Shown here: positions 41,142 through 50,692 of the stretch, one piece after another | Layout: every line of letters starts with the position of its first letter | How positions within the stretch are numbered: position 1 is the stretch's first letter | Origin: CAZTPJ01 sp964614515 | GTDB taxonomy: Bacteria > Planctomycetota > Phycisphaerae > Phycisphaerales > UBA1924 | Assembly (NCBI GenBank): GCA_964614515.1 | Contig: CAZTPJ010000008.1 | Span: 1-64,000, forward strand | Direction: 5' to 3' | Length of the DNA stretch: 64,000 nt | Notes under the pieces: model-generated | Told to the model about the DNA's origin: nothing | The model's input: only the letters and a program-made list of their open reading frames with translations | Database searches by the model: none | Program-made: the position numbers and the translations under genes

Positions 41142-42743
41142 TCAATCAAATCGCCCGCCCGTGAACTTGATCTCTACGTCATACACATCCTGCAACTGCG
41201 ATCCCGACATCGCGGGCAGGTTCTGCAAACGCTCGACAAACGCCACCGGTTCGCTCACGGCCAATCGCCCGAGCATCTGAAACTTGTGGTTCAGAATGTC
41301 GCGAAGATCCGCCGTGGTGTTCCGCGCGTGGCCGCCCGGATACATCACAAGACCCGAATCAAACGTCGTGCCCGCTTCATCGGTGATCGCGATTGAGGTC
41401 GGAATGCCATCGGGATACCGGCGGTCATACTCCGGCCCGCCATGTTCAAACGTCATCTTCTCCATCAACGCCCGCGTCAGCGAATGACCGATCGCGTTCT
41501 TGTCAAAGTCATACGGCCCGAGCATCAGTTCCTTCCAGCCAAGCGTCTTGCCAGGGCTTGCGGCCGTGATCTCCAGCGCTTTGCGCAGCATCGTGCAGAC
41601 CAGATAGAGCATGGAGTGGTCGGCGGACTGCCGGGTGCGCGGGTCGCGCTTGGCGGGGTCGCCGATGATGCCAAAGGCCGGCTCATACGCCTTCACAACG
41701 ATCTTCGAGATGCAGTCGCCCGATTGATCCTCAAGCAAGTGCGGGTGCTTGCCGATCAGGTCGATCAAGCCCTGCAGCGCCCCGGCCGACTGATGCTCGT
41801 ACAGCCCGAGTTTGAAGTGCATCCCCATCACCGCGAAATCCCCCCCCTCGCGAGCAAGCACAAGATCGAACGGTGATCGCCCCTTTTCCGCGGGCTTCTC
41901 GAACAAACAGAAAATCGCCTCAGGATTGCGGAAGATGTCCTTTGGCCCGATGAACCCGGCCATCGACCGCTTCATCGCGAGGATCGCGGCCTCCGTGCTG
42001 ATCGCGGCCGAAGCCCCCTTGCTGTCCGACAGTTGCTTGCCCGCGCGAATCGCGCGGAACGGAATGGAATGCGCCACGACCATGCCGATGGCGCTTTCGA
42101 TCTGTTCGGCCGTGGCCCCCACCATCGCGCCAAATGTCGCGGCCGACGCGATCGCGCCATGCACAACGTGATCAATCTTGTACGTCTTGAGGCTGAACAC
42201 TTCCGCCAATCGCCCGCGAATCTCATCGAGCAGCACCATTCCGCGCAGCGCGTAGTCCCCGCCGCGGTCCATCATCTGCGCCGCCGCGATGGGCACGGCG
42301 TAAAAATCATTGTGCCCGAACTCCCCGGCCGTGTGACCCAGCGCGGGGTTATAGCCAAAATTCGTCCCATTGCTGTCCCACTCTCGCACGGCCGCACAGT
42401 TCGCCACGATCGCCTTTTCGCTCTTGACGCGTGTTGCGGAACCGAAGACAATCGCGCCGTGTCGCTTGCACTTGCCCAGCGGCTGGCCCAGGTCGCCTGG
42501 CGGATTGGCATACGCCAGCGCTTCGTTTCGCAGGATCGTCGGCGCATTGGTGCCCAGCGCCAGCGCGCTCAGCCCGCACAGGCACGCATCGGTGTGGAAC
42601 AGGATCGTCCGTTCCAGCACGGCCTTGTCGGGATGGCCGCCGCGCGACGCATCGTCCGACATGAAGTTGATCGCGAACTCGGCGATGCCGAGCGCCTGGT
42701 TGGAGTTGGCGGGGAGAGTAACCACGGCGGTGGAAGTGGACAT
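41142..42743 (-). CDS. MmgE/PrpD-family 2-methylcitrate dehydratase-like protein
   Basis: 533 residues. PrpD-family enzymes dehydrate 2-methylcitrate (propionate degradation) or related acids. Visible family features: an N-terminal helical half with ERTILFHTDACLCGLSALAL, GAIVFGSATRVKSEKAIVANC and REWDSNGTNFGY; the centre with VHGAIASAATFGAMVGATAEQI; RAGKQLSDSKGASAAISTEA; the C-terminal SADHSMLYLVCTMLRKAL and PGGHARNTTADLRDIL. Methylcitrate synthase (prpC) and methylisocitrate lyase (prpB) are not nearby, so the substrate is unproven. A C8 run lies at 41840-41847. Confidence 0.85.
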   Translation of the reverse strand: MSTSTAVVTLPANSNQALGIAEFAINFMSDDASRGGHPDKAVLERTILFHTDACLCGLSALALGTNAPTILRNEALAYANPPGDLGQPLGKCKRHGAIVFGSATRVKSEKAIVANCAAVREWDSNGTNFGYNPALGHTAGEFGHNDFYAVPIAAAQMMDRGGDYALRGMVLLDEIRGRLAEVFSLKTYKIDHVVHGAIASAATFGAMVGATAEQIESAIGMVVAHSIPFRAIRAGKQLSDSKGASAAISTEAAILAMKRSMAGFIGPKDIFRNPEAIFCLFEKPAEKGRSPFDLVLAREGGDFAVMGMHFKLGLYEHQSAGALQGLIDLIGKHPHLLEDQSGDCISKIVVKAYEPAFGIIGDPAKRDPRTRQSADHSMLYLVCTMLRKALEITAASPGKTLGWKELMLGPYDFDKNAIGHSLTRALMEKMTFEHGGPEYDRRYPDGIPTSIAITDEAGTTFDSGLVMYPGGHARNTTADLRDILNHKFQMLGRLAVSEPVAFVERLQNLPAMSGSQLQDVYDVEIKFTGGRFD

Positions 42744-42876
42744 GCGTGCTCCAGTTGTGGCGTTGGCGAGCGTCGGCCGCCCGCGAGAGTGGTCAAAGGA
42801 TAGCCGGAACTGGAGGCTTTGGCGCGAAGGCTTGCCGGCTCAGGCGCGACGCCTGTGCCGCCACCCCCGCGATGAA

Positions 42877-43608
42877 TCACTGCACCGCGCCCGAATAGAA
42901 GTACCGACCCAGCCCGATCGTGAACACGAAGCACCCGTACAGCGCATGTTCGATGGATGCCGCCAGCGTCGACTTCGTTCGCGCATAGGTGTCCGCGAAC
43001 AGCACGCCGCCGATGAGCGTGAACACCACGGCCATCCAGTTGTGAAACACGATGTGAACAAAGCCAAATGCGGCCGCGCTCGCCGCGATCATCGCCCAAC
43101 GCCCGCGAAACAGGCCCCGATAACGTCGAAAGAAGAACGTGCGCCAGATGATCTCCTGCGGATACACGCTGGCGATCGGATAGCCGACCATGATGATCAC
43201 CCAGACCATCGGTCGCTCGCGAATCAGGCTGAACAACACATCCGGGCGAAACAACCACACGTAGACCGTGATGACGGTCGCCAGCACACAGAATCGCGGC
43301 ATGACGTGTCGAACCAGATCTCGCCCGATACCGCGGATGCGGCAGAATCGCTCGCGCCGGAACCGCCGATCGCGCAGCAGCATGAACAGACACGTTAGCG
43401 CCAACAGCCACAGCGCGGGAAAGAGCATCCACGGCGCGTTAAAGAGCAGGAGATAGACCAGCGGCCCGATGAGGAACATGCCCGCGCATTCGACCGCGCA
43501 AAGAACAAACGTGTGTCGGGATCGCGCAGCGCGTGCCGCCATGTCTGCCCTGCGCTCGCTCGTCCCAGCGGCAGGATCTTGGACTCGCACTGGTGTTTCG
43601 GTGTCCAT
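42877..43608 (-). CDS. CPBP-family intramembrane protease, divergent
   Basis: 243-residue multi-pass protein. Motifs: PQEIIWRTFFFRRYRGL (first Glu of the usual pair replaced by Gln), AAFGFVHIVFHNW and HALYGCFVFTIGLGRYF. The substitution leaves one Glu, so protease activity is less sure than for the gene at 39984. Start chosen at an ATG just before the first helix region (TFVLCAVECAGMFLIGPLV); upstream ATGs at 43623 and 43659 are possible, while the far-upstream frame is not family-like and overlaps the opposite gene. Confidence 0.7.
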   Translation of the reverse strand: MDTETPVRVQDPAAGTSERRADMAARAARSRHTFVLCAVECAGMFLIGPLVYLLLFNAPWMLFPALWLLALTCLFMLLRDRRFRRERFCRIRGIGRDLVRHVMPRFCVLATVITVYVWLFRPDVLFSLIRERPMVWVIIMVGYPIASVYPQEIIWRTFFFRRYRGLFRGRWAMIAASAAAFGFVHIVFHNWMAVVFTLIGGVLFADTYARTKSTLAASIEHALYGCFVFTIGLGRYFYSGAVQ

Positions 43609-43770
43609 CTGAGCCACGATCATACGGAGCGGCGTCGTGCGCAGAGCGTGATCCATCGCGAGACATTGATCGCGCGCCTCGAGGAAGGCAGGCCGCAATT
43701 CGCCTATGATTGATCTGGAAACGGCTTGCCGCACGGATCCTTCACACTCAAACGCAAGTGAGGTGAAAAC

Positions 43771-44175
43771 GTGATGCACGAATCCACACAATCTGACAGA
43801 AGTACATCCCCCTCGCCAGATGTAGATCTCGAGACCGCGGATCGGGCGGAGATCATCGAGGATCTCCAGCGCCACACCCCGGAGGGCATGGATGTCCAAC
43901 CGCGCACCCGGCGAAGGACGCTCCGCGTGATGATCCCGCTGGCCTTGGCGGCGCTGGCCATCATGGTCGTTGCGTTTGTGTTTGGGGGAGGCTGGGCCGC
44001 CGCCGGCCTGGCCCTCGTGTTGGTCTCGATGTTTTATGTGATCGGATGGAGTCCGGAATGGATCGCCGGGCTGCTCCGCGCCAAGGAGACCCGCGAGATC
44101 GAAGCCATCGCGGATCAGGAGGTTGCCCACACTTCCACCTCCTCAGATCCCGCTTCACAAACACCCACGCGTTGA
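43771..44175 (+). CDS. hypothetical small membrane protein
   Basis: 134 residues, unknown family. A hydrophilic acidic N-terminus (VDLETADRAEIIEDLQRHTP) is followed by two membrane helices (about 54-95, MIPLALAALAIMVVAFVFGG and AAAGLALVLVSMFYVIG) and a short cytoplasmic-like acidic tail. GTG start (or ATG one codon later) with GAGGTGAAAAC upstream. It lies ahead of the thiolase gene by about 95 bp and may share its transcript. Confidence 0.6.
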   Translation: MMHESTQSDRSTSPSPDVDLETADRAEIIEDLQRHTPEGMDVQPRTRRRTLRVMIPLALAALAIMVVAFVFGGGWAAAGLALVLVSMFYVIGWSPEWIAGLLRAKETREIEAIADQEVAHTSTSSDPASQTPTR

Positions 44176-44271
44176 CGACGCACGGCCGGGCATGTTTGCG
44201 TGCTAAGATCGGCTGCGCTCGGCGGGCCGACGTTCGCCCGCGCCATCTCGTCCCGAATGCCGGAGGATTCC

Positions 44272-45453
44272 ATGTCAAGTCAACCCGTGATTCTCGCTGC
44301 CAAGCGAACGCCCATCGGCCGTTTCTTCGGCGGTTTGTCCCGCGTGCCATCGCCGATCCTCGGGTCATATGCGATCTCCGCGCTCTTCGCGGAGCACCCC
44401 TCGCTCACGGCGCATGTCGATGAGTGCATCATGGGTTGCGTGCTTCAGGCGGGTCTCGGACAGAACCCCGCCCGACAGGCCGGACTCAAGGCGGGCCTGC
44501 CCACCTCTCTCAACGCGATGACGGTCAACAAAGTCTGCGGCTCGGGGCTTCAGGCCGTGATGCTCGCCGCGCAGTCCATCCGCGCCGGGGACAACGGCCT
44601 GGTCGTCGCCGGTGGCTTTGAGAACATGACGGCCGCTCCCCACTTCTCGCGCATTCGCGATGGCGTCAAGTTCGGCCCAGCCACGTTTGAAGATCACATG
44701 CAGTATGACGGCCTGCGATGCGCATTCGAGTGCTGGGGCATGACCAACGCCGCCGATCACATCGCAAAGAAATACGGCGTCACACGCGAAGACATGGACC
44801 GCTTCAGCGCCCAGAGCCATCAACGCGCCGCCGAAGCGACCAAGCAAGGCTGGTTCAAGAGCGAGATCGTCGCCCTCACCGGCGAACAGTGCATGGACAA
44901 GAAGTCCCCCGGCGTCGCCGCCGATGAGGGCATCCGCGCGGAGTCCACCGCCGAAGTCCTCGCGAAACTCCGCCCCGTGCCGGGCCACGAGTTCATCACC
45001 GCCGGCAACGCCTCGCAGATTTCCGACGGCGCCGCCGCCCTGGCCGTAGCCAGCACACGCAAGGCCGAGGAGCTCGGGATCAAGCCTCTGGCGCGGATCA
45101 TCGCGCAGCACACGCACGGCGTGGACCCCAAGGACATCTTCGCGGCGCCGATCGGCGGGATCACCGGCGTGCTCAAGAAAGCCGGGCTCTCGGTCAAGGA
45201 CATCGACTTGTTCGAACTCAATGAAGCCTTCGCCGCACAGGTGCTGTGTAATGTGAAGGAGCTGGGCATTCCGGAGAGCAAACTGAACATCTGCGGCGGC
45301 GGGATTGCGCTGGGCCACCCGATCGGCGGCTCCGGCGCTCGCGTCCTGACGACTCTGATTCACCAGTTGCGTCGCACGGGCGGCAAACGCGGCGTTGCGG
45401 CCCTGTGTCTCGGCGGCGGCAATGCCGTGGCCATGGTCATCGAGACCCCGTGA
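44272..45453 (+). CDS. acetyl-CoA acetyltransferase (thiolase)
   Basis: 393-residue thiolase catalysing the condensation or cleavage of acetoacetyl-CoA. Catalytic features: nucleophile Cys in VNKVCGSGLQAVML (about 86), His in GGGIALGHPIGGSGAR (about 350) and second Cys in GVAALCLGGGNAV (about 380). Length and motif order are those of the biosynthetic-type enzymes. ATG with CGGAGGATT ribosome-binding sequence. The usual partner reductase or beta-oxidation genes are absent. Its stop overlaps the GTG of the FRG-domain gene. Confidence 0.93.
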   Translation: MSSQPVILAAKRTPIGRFFGGLSRVPSPILGSYAISALFAEHPSLTAHVDECIMGCVLQAGLGQNPARQAGLKAGLPTSLNAMTVNKVCGSGLQAVMLAAQSIRAGDNGLVVAGGFENMTAAPHFSRIRDGVKFGPATFEDHMQYDGLRCAFECWGMTNAADHIAKKYGVTREDMDRFSAQSHQRAAEATKQGWFKSEIVALTGEQCMDKKSPGVAADEGIRAESTAEVLAKLRPVPGHEFITAGNASQISDGAAALAVASTRKAEELGIKPLARIIAQHTHGVDPKDIFAAPIGGITGVLKKAGLSVKDIDLFELNEAFAAQVLCNVKELGIPESKLNICGGGIALGHPIGGSGARVLTTLIHQLRRTGGKRGVAALCLGGGNAVAMVIETP

Positions 45454-46382
45454 GCAAACGCACGCGATCCAGCGCAGCGACTTCGCGAGCCTCAGGCCGT
45501 ACAACCCCGGCCGAGCGCCCGCCGTCCGTCGCGCCGCGGGCGCCGGCCACGTCGTCCAAGTCTCGGTCGTACACCGAAGTCGTCGTGCAGTCGTGGAACG
45601 AGTTTGTCGAGATCGTCAGTTCACCCAAGTTTGACGGATGGGCGTTTCGCGGGCAACAGCAGGCGGAGTGGCCGTTGTTCGCGAGCCTTTCGCGATATCT
45701 GCGGCAGTACATTCCTGATGCGGGTCGCTGGCCGACGCAAGAGGCGCGGTCGATCCGCATCTTCCGCCGCAAGGCGCATCACTTTCAGATTCCCGACGAG
45801 GAACTCGATGATGACTTGTCGTGCATTGCGCTGATGCAGCACCACGGCTCGCCGACGCGATTGCTTGATTTCACCAAGTCGCCCTTTGTCGCGGCGTTCT
45901 TCGCGCTCGAACGTGCGACCACCGACGCGGCCGTGTGGGCGCTCAACAGCCCGGCGCTCTATTTCGATGCGAACCTGAAGCGTCGCGGAGGCGCGCGGCA
46001 CACGCGCGATCAGGTCGATCCGCGGAACCACGGCGTTTTTGACGAGTACTACCTCAGCAACCGGCACAAGTTCGTGTGGATGGGCGAGCCGTGGCGGATG
46101 AACCGTCGCCTCATCGCGCAGTCCGGCACGTTCCTCGTCCCCGGCGTCATCGATGTGCCCATCGAAGAGATCTTGTCGTATTACCGCGCGCCGTATGACA
46201 TGATGGTCAAGTTCGTCATGCCGGCCCAGACGATCCGAAGCGACGCCATGTGGTCGCTCTATCGCATGAACATCACCCACGCGACGCTCTTCCCGGACCT
46301 GGACGGACTGGCCCGGTCGCTGGCGTATGAACTCGAAACCGAGTGGCGCGGCACGCGGAACAAGCGCGGTGAATCGAGGTGA
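45450..46382 (+). CDS. FRG-domain protein
   Basis: 310 residues. The FRG domain is recognised by GWAFRGQQQAEWPLF (about 70), the LMQHHGSPTRLLDFTKSPF segment and VAAFFALERATTD. This domain of unknown enzymatic role occurs in proteins linked with defence or toxin-like functions in many bacteria. The GTG start overlaps the thiolase stop by 4 bp (GTGA); the N-terminal 40 residues are Ser/Arg/Pro-rich and may be unstructured, so a later start is possible. Function unknown; sharing of a transcript with thiolase may be incidental. Confidence 0.75.
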   Translation: MSKRTRSSAATSRASGRTTPAERPPSVAPRAPATSSKSRSYTEVVVQSWNEFVEIVSSPKFDGWAFRGQQQAEWPLFASLSRYLRQYIPDAGRWPTQEARSIRIFRRKAHHFQIPDEELDDDLSCIALMQHHGSPTRLLDFTKSPFVAAFFALERATTDAAVWALNSPALYFDANLKRRGGARHTRDQVDPRNHGVFDEYYLSNRHKFVWMGEPWRMNRRLIAQSGTFLVPGVIDVPIEEILSYYRAPYDMMVKFVMPAQTIRSDAMWSLYRMNITHATLFPDLDGLARSLAYELETEWRGTRNKRGESR

Positions 46383-46409
46383 TCGCCGGACTCACGGTGA
46401 CGCGGCGCG

Positions 46410-46781
46410 TCACTGCATCAATGTGCTGCGCCGGCGCTCGCCGACCTTCTTGAAGTGCGCCAACGCGCTGTCGCGATCCGGGAAGTCCTCCAGCGTGAAC
46501 AGCAGGTCCGTCGAGCCGACGCGGATCTTGTCGCCGTCATGCAGCACCGTCTCGCCCTCGATCTTCTGCTCGTTGACATAGACGCCGTTGGAACTCTTCA
46601 TGTCCAGGGCGAGGAAGTTGCCCGAGGCCTCATCAAAGCGGATCTGCAAGTGCCGGCGCGACACGCGGTCGTCAAGCACCTGAAGATTCGCGTTCTCCCC
46701 GCGCCCGATCACGCTCGTGCGACGACCCAGCGGAAGATACCCTGCCTGCTTGTTCTCGGGAGCGACGATGATGGATGCCAT
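46410..46781 (-). CDS. FHA-domain protein
   Basis: 123-residue phosphothreonine-binding forkhead-associated protein. Motifs: SVIGRGENANLQVLDDRVSR (about 24-41), RRHLQIRFDE and SSNGVYVNEQKIE. The short C-terminal helix FKKVGERRRSTLM follows. It likely reads a phosphorylated partner of the CHASE2 kinase encoded 2 kb upstream on the same strand, but the kinase-FHA link is inferred from position. The ATG was chosen at MASIIVAP; the longer frame is low-complexity. Confidence 0.9.
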   Translation of the reverse strand: MASIIVAPENKQAGYLPLGRRTSVIGRGENANLQVLDDRVSRRHLQIRFDEASGNFLALDMKSSNGVYVNEQKIEGETVLHDGDKIRVGSTDLLFTLEDFPDRDSALAHFKKVGERRRSTLMQ

Positions 46782-46892
46782 GCGAAGTCTCCACGCAGGT
46801 TCGGCTGATGCGTTCGGCCGGCCGCTGCGTGCATCATCATACACCAAACCAGCCTCGGGCACAAGGTGCGGCCAGTCAGATCCGGAAGCGCG

Positions 46893-47633
46893 TCACGGAT
46901 ACTGAAATGTCGCCTTTTTCGCTTCGAGTTCAGCGATCATCTCCCTCACGGCCGCCGCTTCCTCGGTTTCCCCCTTGACTTCCAGTTGCGCGCCAACCGC
47001 AACCAGCGGAAGCGCTGGATCATCGCCTTGCACCTCGGTGATGTTGCGATACATGTTCGCTCCGATGACAAATGGGCCTTGGCCGTCGGCAAGGGTCCGA
47101 CCTGGCGCGACGTCGATGCTGATCGAGGTTGTGCCGACGTTGACGAAGCGATGCGTGTTGCCGTCGATTTGAATGATGATGTCCCCGCTGATCGGGGCCG
47201 GCGCACCGCCCTGCCCGGCTGCCTGCGACGCCGTCACCACGCGACGCGTCCGCCCGCTTGGAAAAATGCCCCACAGGTACGCACGGCCAGCATGGACTTC
47301 AACAAACGGCGAACCCGTGCCCGTGGCGAAAAAACCAGTACTTGGCGAATTGCCCGTCGCGGGGCCGTCGAGAATCGCGTGGTATTTCGATTCCGGATCG
47401 CCTTGCTCCAGGATCTGCCTCACCGTGACCTGGGTCTCGCGAACGGAGGCGACACTGGTGATGTCGAGCATCGTCACGGAGAACTTCGGCTGCTGTTGCA
47501 CCTGAACCGCGTCGTGCGCTGCGCGCCTGGCCGTCCAACCCGACGATGAAACACCCGTCGACGCGCCGCAGCCCGCAAGCGCGGCAAGGCCGCAGAAAAC
47601 GACTAACACGCTCCAGACTCGTGTCGACATCAT
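46893..47633 (-). CDS. lipoprotein, paralogue of the next gene upstream
   Basis: 246-residue predicted lipoprotein: signal with lipobox LAALAGCG. It shares with the product of the neighbouring gene the patterns YLWGIFPSGRTRRVVTASQA and an ISIDVAPG strand, plus an early 'SVTMLDITSVASVRETQV' block of similar layout. Beta-rich, no catalytic motif seen. The two are 12 bp apart and were probably duplicated in place. Envelope role inferred. Confidence 0.7.
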   Translation of the reverse strand: MMSTRVWSVLVVFCGLAALAGCGASTGVSSSGWTARRAAHDAVQVQQQPKFSVTMLDITSVASVRETQVTVRQILEQGDPESKYHAILDGPATGNSPSTGFFATGTGSPFVEVHAGRAYLWGIFPSGRTRRVVTASQAAGQGGAPAPISGDIIIQIDGNTHRFVNVGTTSISIDVAPGRTLADGQGPFVIGANMYRNITEVQGDDPALPLVAVGAQLEVKGETEEAAAVREMIAELEAKKATFQYP

Positions 47634-47645
47634 GGTCTCCCGTAT

Positions 47646-48365
47646 TCAGAATCCCGCGGCCGTGGCGCGGACTTCAACGCCTTGAATGAGTTGCCAGATG
47701 GGATCCGCCGGATCGGCGGGCAGTGCGTGTGGTCCCGAGATGATGACGGTTCCGCCGGGCCCATCGGTGGCTTCGATGTACCCCGGCCCGCTCATCGTCA
47801 GCGAAGATGGATGGCCCGGGGCCGGCTGAAGACCGGGCGCCACATTGACGACGATCTGGTGCGTCGCGTTGATCGGCAGCGTGTCGGACAGGTAGATGAT
47901 GCGATCGGTCGCGGAATCGACGATGTGGATGATGTGCGTCGCGGCCTGACCCGCGGTCACGACGCGCCGCGTTCGCCCGGATGGGAAGATGCCCCACAGA
48001 AACGCGTATCCCGTGTTGACCTGCCATGTGCCCGTCGGCTCGACGATTTGTCCCGAGGCCGTGCCCGAGCCGCTCGGCCACGGGCCGAACATCGTGTTGT
48101 AGTTGATGGTGGCCGTGGACGTGGACTTGACGACGTTGAGCACCATGTCGTTGAGCGTCGTCACCACCGAGTCCGGGCTGATGACAAGCGTCTTCTGCAC
48201 GGCCAGCGCGGTTTCACTGGGCGCAGGGGGGGGCGGCGGTGAGGCCATCGACCCGTCCGACTGCACATCAATCGACACACATGACGGCAGCATCGCCATA
48301 AGCCCTGTGGCCAATGCCGCCACGCATACCAGACGATGTCGCATGGGTTGACGGTGAACGGACAT
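47646..48365 (-). CDS. lipoprotein-like exported protein, paralogue of the next gene downstream
   Basis: 239 residues with a hydrophobic export signal (LVCVAALATGLMAMLPSC), in which Cys could be a lipid attachment site. It carries FLWGIFPSGRTRRVVTAGQA and the block VVNVAPGLQPAPGHPS, nearly matching its paralogue. A Pro/Gly stretch lies near the N-terminus (G8 run at 48236-48243). The start is uncertain: ATG at 48365 is used, alternatives at 48389 and 48344. Gene order from the kinase is kinase, this gene, its paralogue, FHA. Confidence 0.65.
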   Translation of the reverse strand: MSVHRQPMRHRLVCVAALATGLMAMLPSCVSIDVQSDGSMASPPPPPAPSETALAVQKTLVISPDSVVTTLNDMVLNVVKSTSTATINYNTMFGPWPSGSGTASGQIVEPTGTWQVNTGYAFLWGIFPSGRTRRVVTAGQAATHIIHIVDSATDRIIYLSDTLPINATHQIVVNVAPGLQPAPGHPSSLTMSGPGYIEATDGPGGTVIISGPHALPADPADPIWQLIQGVEVRATAAGF

Positions 48366-48421
48366 GGAACCAACCGCTGTGCGAGTCATGGATATGAGCA
48401 AGTGTGTGTCTCCGTCGTGAA

Positions 48422-50692
48422 CTATCCGAGCGGCGACCGAACGCGCCGAACGAGCGCCGCCAACTCTCCGGCCACGAGCGTTCCGCAGGCCGGAACCACC
48501 GGGTTGAGCAGGACGCCCCATGTGCTGAACAACGCCACGCTACCACCTGTCGCGGCACCGGTCAAGATAACCCATGCTCCGATTCGCCGCCACATTGCCC
48601 AAGGCGCCCAGATTGCCAAACCCAACCCGATCACGCTCACCAAGCCAATCACCACCCATTGCTGCCAGCCCGAAGCCATGCGGATCATGCGACCGGTCAT
48701 CAGCGAGTCCAATGCGATCGCGTGCATCCATACGCCGTGGAGCGTCCGCCCGTCGGGCGTGTTGTGGTGGTCGTTCGACGGGGTTCGCACATCCGCGAGG
48801 AACACGACACAGCCCTCGAACCACCCCCGCACTTCTTCCGGCGAAGCGCGAAGCACCTGTGCATAGTCGAAGAACACAGCGTCGAGGTCCGGCTGCGGTG
48901 GCAGATCGAGGAAGTATTCGAAGATCCCGTCCCCCTGCTCTATCCCAGCACGCTCATCACCGGGAACGCTTCGCACATTGGTGCATCGAATCTCGAGCGG
49001 CTTGTCCTTGGAGTCAATCCACGATCTGTCGCGACCGTCCTCAATCCGTCCCGGACGCACGCGAACCACCGCCGACCATGGTTCGACTTCGTATCTGAAC
49101 TGCCGGCCCGGGTACTGCGTCGATGCATATGCGGCCAGCGCCAATGATGGCAGCGCATCGACGGAGTTTCGCGTCAACGCCAACTCCACCCGCCACATCG
49201 CCCACGCCGACACGCCGGAAATGGCCGTGCCCGTGAGCATACGGCCCAGAAACTCTGGCGCATACTCTCGCGCGGTTTCCTGTTCCCATGTCGCTTTGGC
49301 GCAGACGACATCAATGCCCTGCGCGGCGAGGGCATCCATCGCGCGATGGATCGGCTCATCATGGTCCGTCGCATCGCCAAAGACCATGTCGAGAACGACC
49401 GTGCGAACGCCGGCATCGGCGAGACGCTCCATCACGAGCCCGTGCAGGCCGCGATGCGTCTTCGGTTTCTCGATGACAACGTCTGACAAACCAAAGTCCT
49501 CGGCGAGTTCCAGGATTCGCGTGTCATTGCTGAGGCCGATGACGCGCACGTTGTCGAGCATCGTCGGGGGGCGGGGCGGGTGCGCCACGCGCGCAAGACC
49601 CGCCTGAAACAAACCTTCGACAAAGAGATTGATGATCGGCGCGGTGAGGAAGACCCCCGCCAGGCCTCCGAGGCCCGCAGCCAGCAATGTCGCGGACCTG
49701 CGATGCCTCGATACCACTCGCCGGGACATCGCGCGGACGGATCGCCACGCACCGGGGACTTTCGCTCGCGTCGATCGCCCCTCGAGCAGCCGCGAGATGT
49801 CTTCCGACAGGTCACGCGCGGACTGATACCGATCCTCAGGCTCTTTCGCCAACGCCGTCAGGATCACCGCGTCGAGATCTTCGGAGACTTCCTCACGGAT
49901 CCGTGACGGCCGCACCGGCGACGCCTCGCGAATCACACGCCGGGCCGTGTCATCATCGACATCATCGACTTCATACGGCATTCGCCCGCAGACGAGTCGA
50001 TACAGAAGCAAGCCGAGGGCATAGACATCCGCCCGCGCATCGACCAGCCCCTGATCGCCCAGCGTCTGCTCGGGCGCGAGGTAGACCATCGTGCCGACGA
50101 TCTGTCCCGGGAGCGTCTCCTTGCGATTGCGGAAGTCCTCCTTCGGCCCGCGGGCGACGCCGAAGTCGATGAGTCGCGGCAGGCCCTGTGCATCGACCAG
50201 AACGTTTCCGGGCTTGATATCGCGGTGAATGATGCCGTGAACGTGGGCGTGCTGCACCGCATCGCACACGTCCACCATCAGTTTCAATCGTTCGCGCAGC
50301 GGGAGTTTCGCGTTTTCGACGTACTGCGTGATCGGCCACGCGCCGCCGACATACTCCATCACGATGTACGGCATCGGTCCCGTGCCCGGATCCCACGTGC
50401 CGGTGCTGAAGACCTTGACGATGCCCGGATGGCTCACGCGTGCGAGCAGTTCGGCCTCATACCGAAACCGATCCTGCGCGAAGTTCGAAGCGCGATCACC
50501 GCGCAACACCTTGATCGCCACCTTTCGCGGCGGGTTCTCCTGCTGCGCTTCATACACAATCGCCTGCCCACCCGAGTCCAGCCGACGCAGAATGCGATAC
50601 CCATCAATCGCTTCGGGCAACGCGGCCGGGCGAGCCACAACCGTCGGAAAGTCTCGCTCCTGGCTCGATGGTGGAATGGCGTCATCTGGCAT
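48422..50692 (-). CDS. CHASE2-domain Ser/Thr protein kinase
   Basis: 756-residue membrane receptor kinase. Kinase domain (about 30-290): DGYRILRRLDSGGQAIVYEA, ATP Lys in VAIKVLRGD, catalytic loop IIHRDIKPGNVLVD, DFGVARGPKED and MVYLAPEQTL. A membrane helix (about 345) leads to an extracytoplasmic CHASE2 sensor (about 370-640; NVRVIGLSNDTRILELAE, VVLDMVFGDATDHDEPIHRA), followed by three C-terminal helices (WVVIGLVSVIGLGLAIW etc.). Ligand unknown. The ATG is used; a GTG 51 bp upstream lengthens the disordered N-terminus. Neighbouring FHA and lipoprotein genes suggest a common pathway. Confidence 0.88.
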   Translation of the reverse strand: MPDDAIPPSSQERDFPTVVARPAALPEAIDGYRILRRLDSGGQAIVYEAQQENPPRKVAIKVLRGDRASNFAQDRFRYEAELLARVSHPGIVKVFSTGTWDPGTGPMPYIVMEYVGGAWPITQYVENAKLPLRERLKLMVDVCDAVQHAHVHGIIHRDIKPGNVLVDAQGLPRLIDFGVARGPKEDFRNRKETLPGQIVGTMVYLAPEQTLGDQGLVDARADVYALGLLLYRLVCGRMPYEVDDVDDDTARRVIREASPVRPSRIREEVSEDLDAVILTALAKEPEDRYQSARDLSEDISRLLEGRSTRAKVPGAWRSVRAMSRRVVSRHRRSATLLAAGLGGLAGVFLTAPIINLFVEGLFQAGLARVAHPPRPPTMLDNVRVIGLSNDTRILELAEDFGLSDVVIEKPKTHRGLHGLVMERLADAGVRTVVLDMVFGDATDHDEPIHRAMDALAAQGIDVVCAKATWEQETAREYAPEFLGRMLTGTAISGVSAWAMWRVELALTRNSVDALPSLALAAYASTQYPGRQFRYEVEPWSAVVRVRPGRIEDGRDRSWIDSKDKPLEIRCTNVRSVPGDERAGIEQGDGIFEYFLDLPPQPDLDAVFFDYAQVLRASPEEVRGWFEGCVVFLADVRTPSNDHHNTPDGRTLHGVWMHAIALDSLMTGRMIRMASGWQQWVVIGLVSVIGLGLAIWAPWAMWRRIGAWVILTGAATGGSVALFSTWGVLLNPVVPACGTLVAGELAALVRRVRSPLG

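Noticed and set aside
42877..44130. 417-residue CPBP protein starting at 44130
   Set aside because: The upstream 170 residues are charged, low-complexity and overlap the plus-strand membrane protein gene with a good ribosome-binding site.
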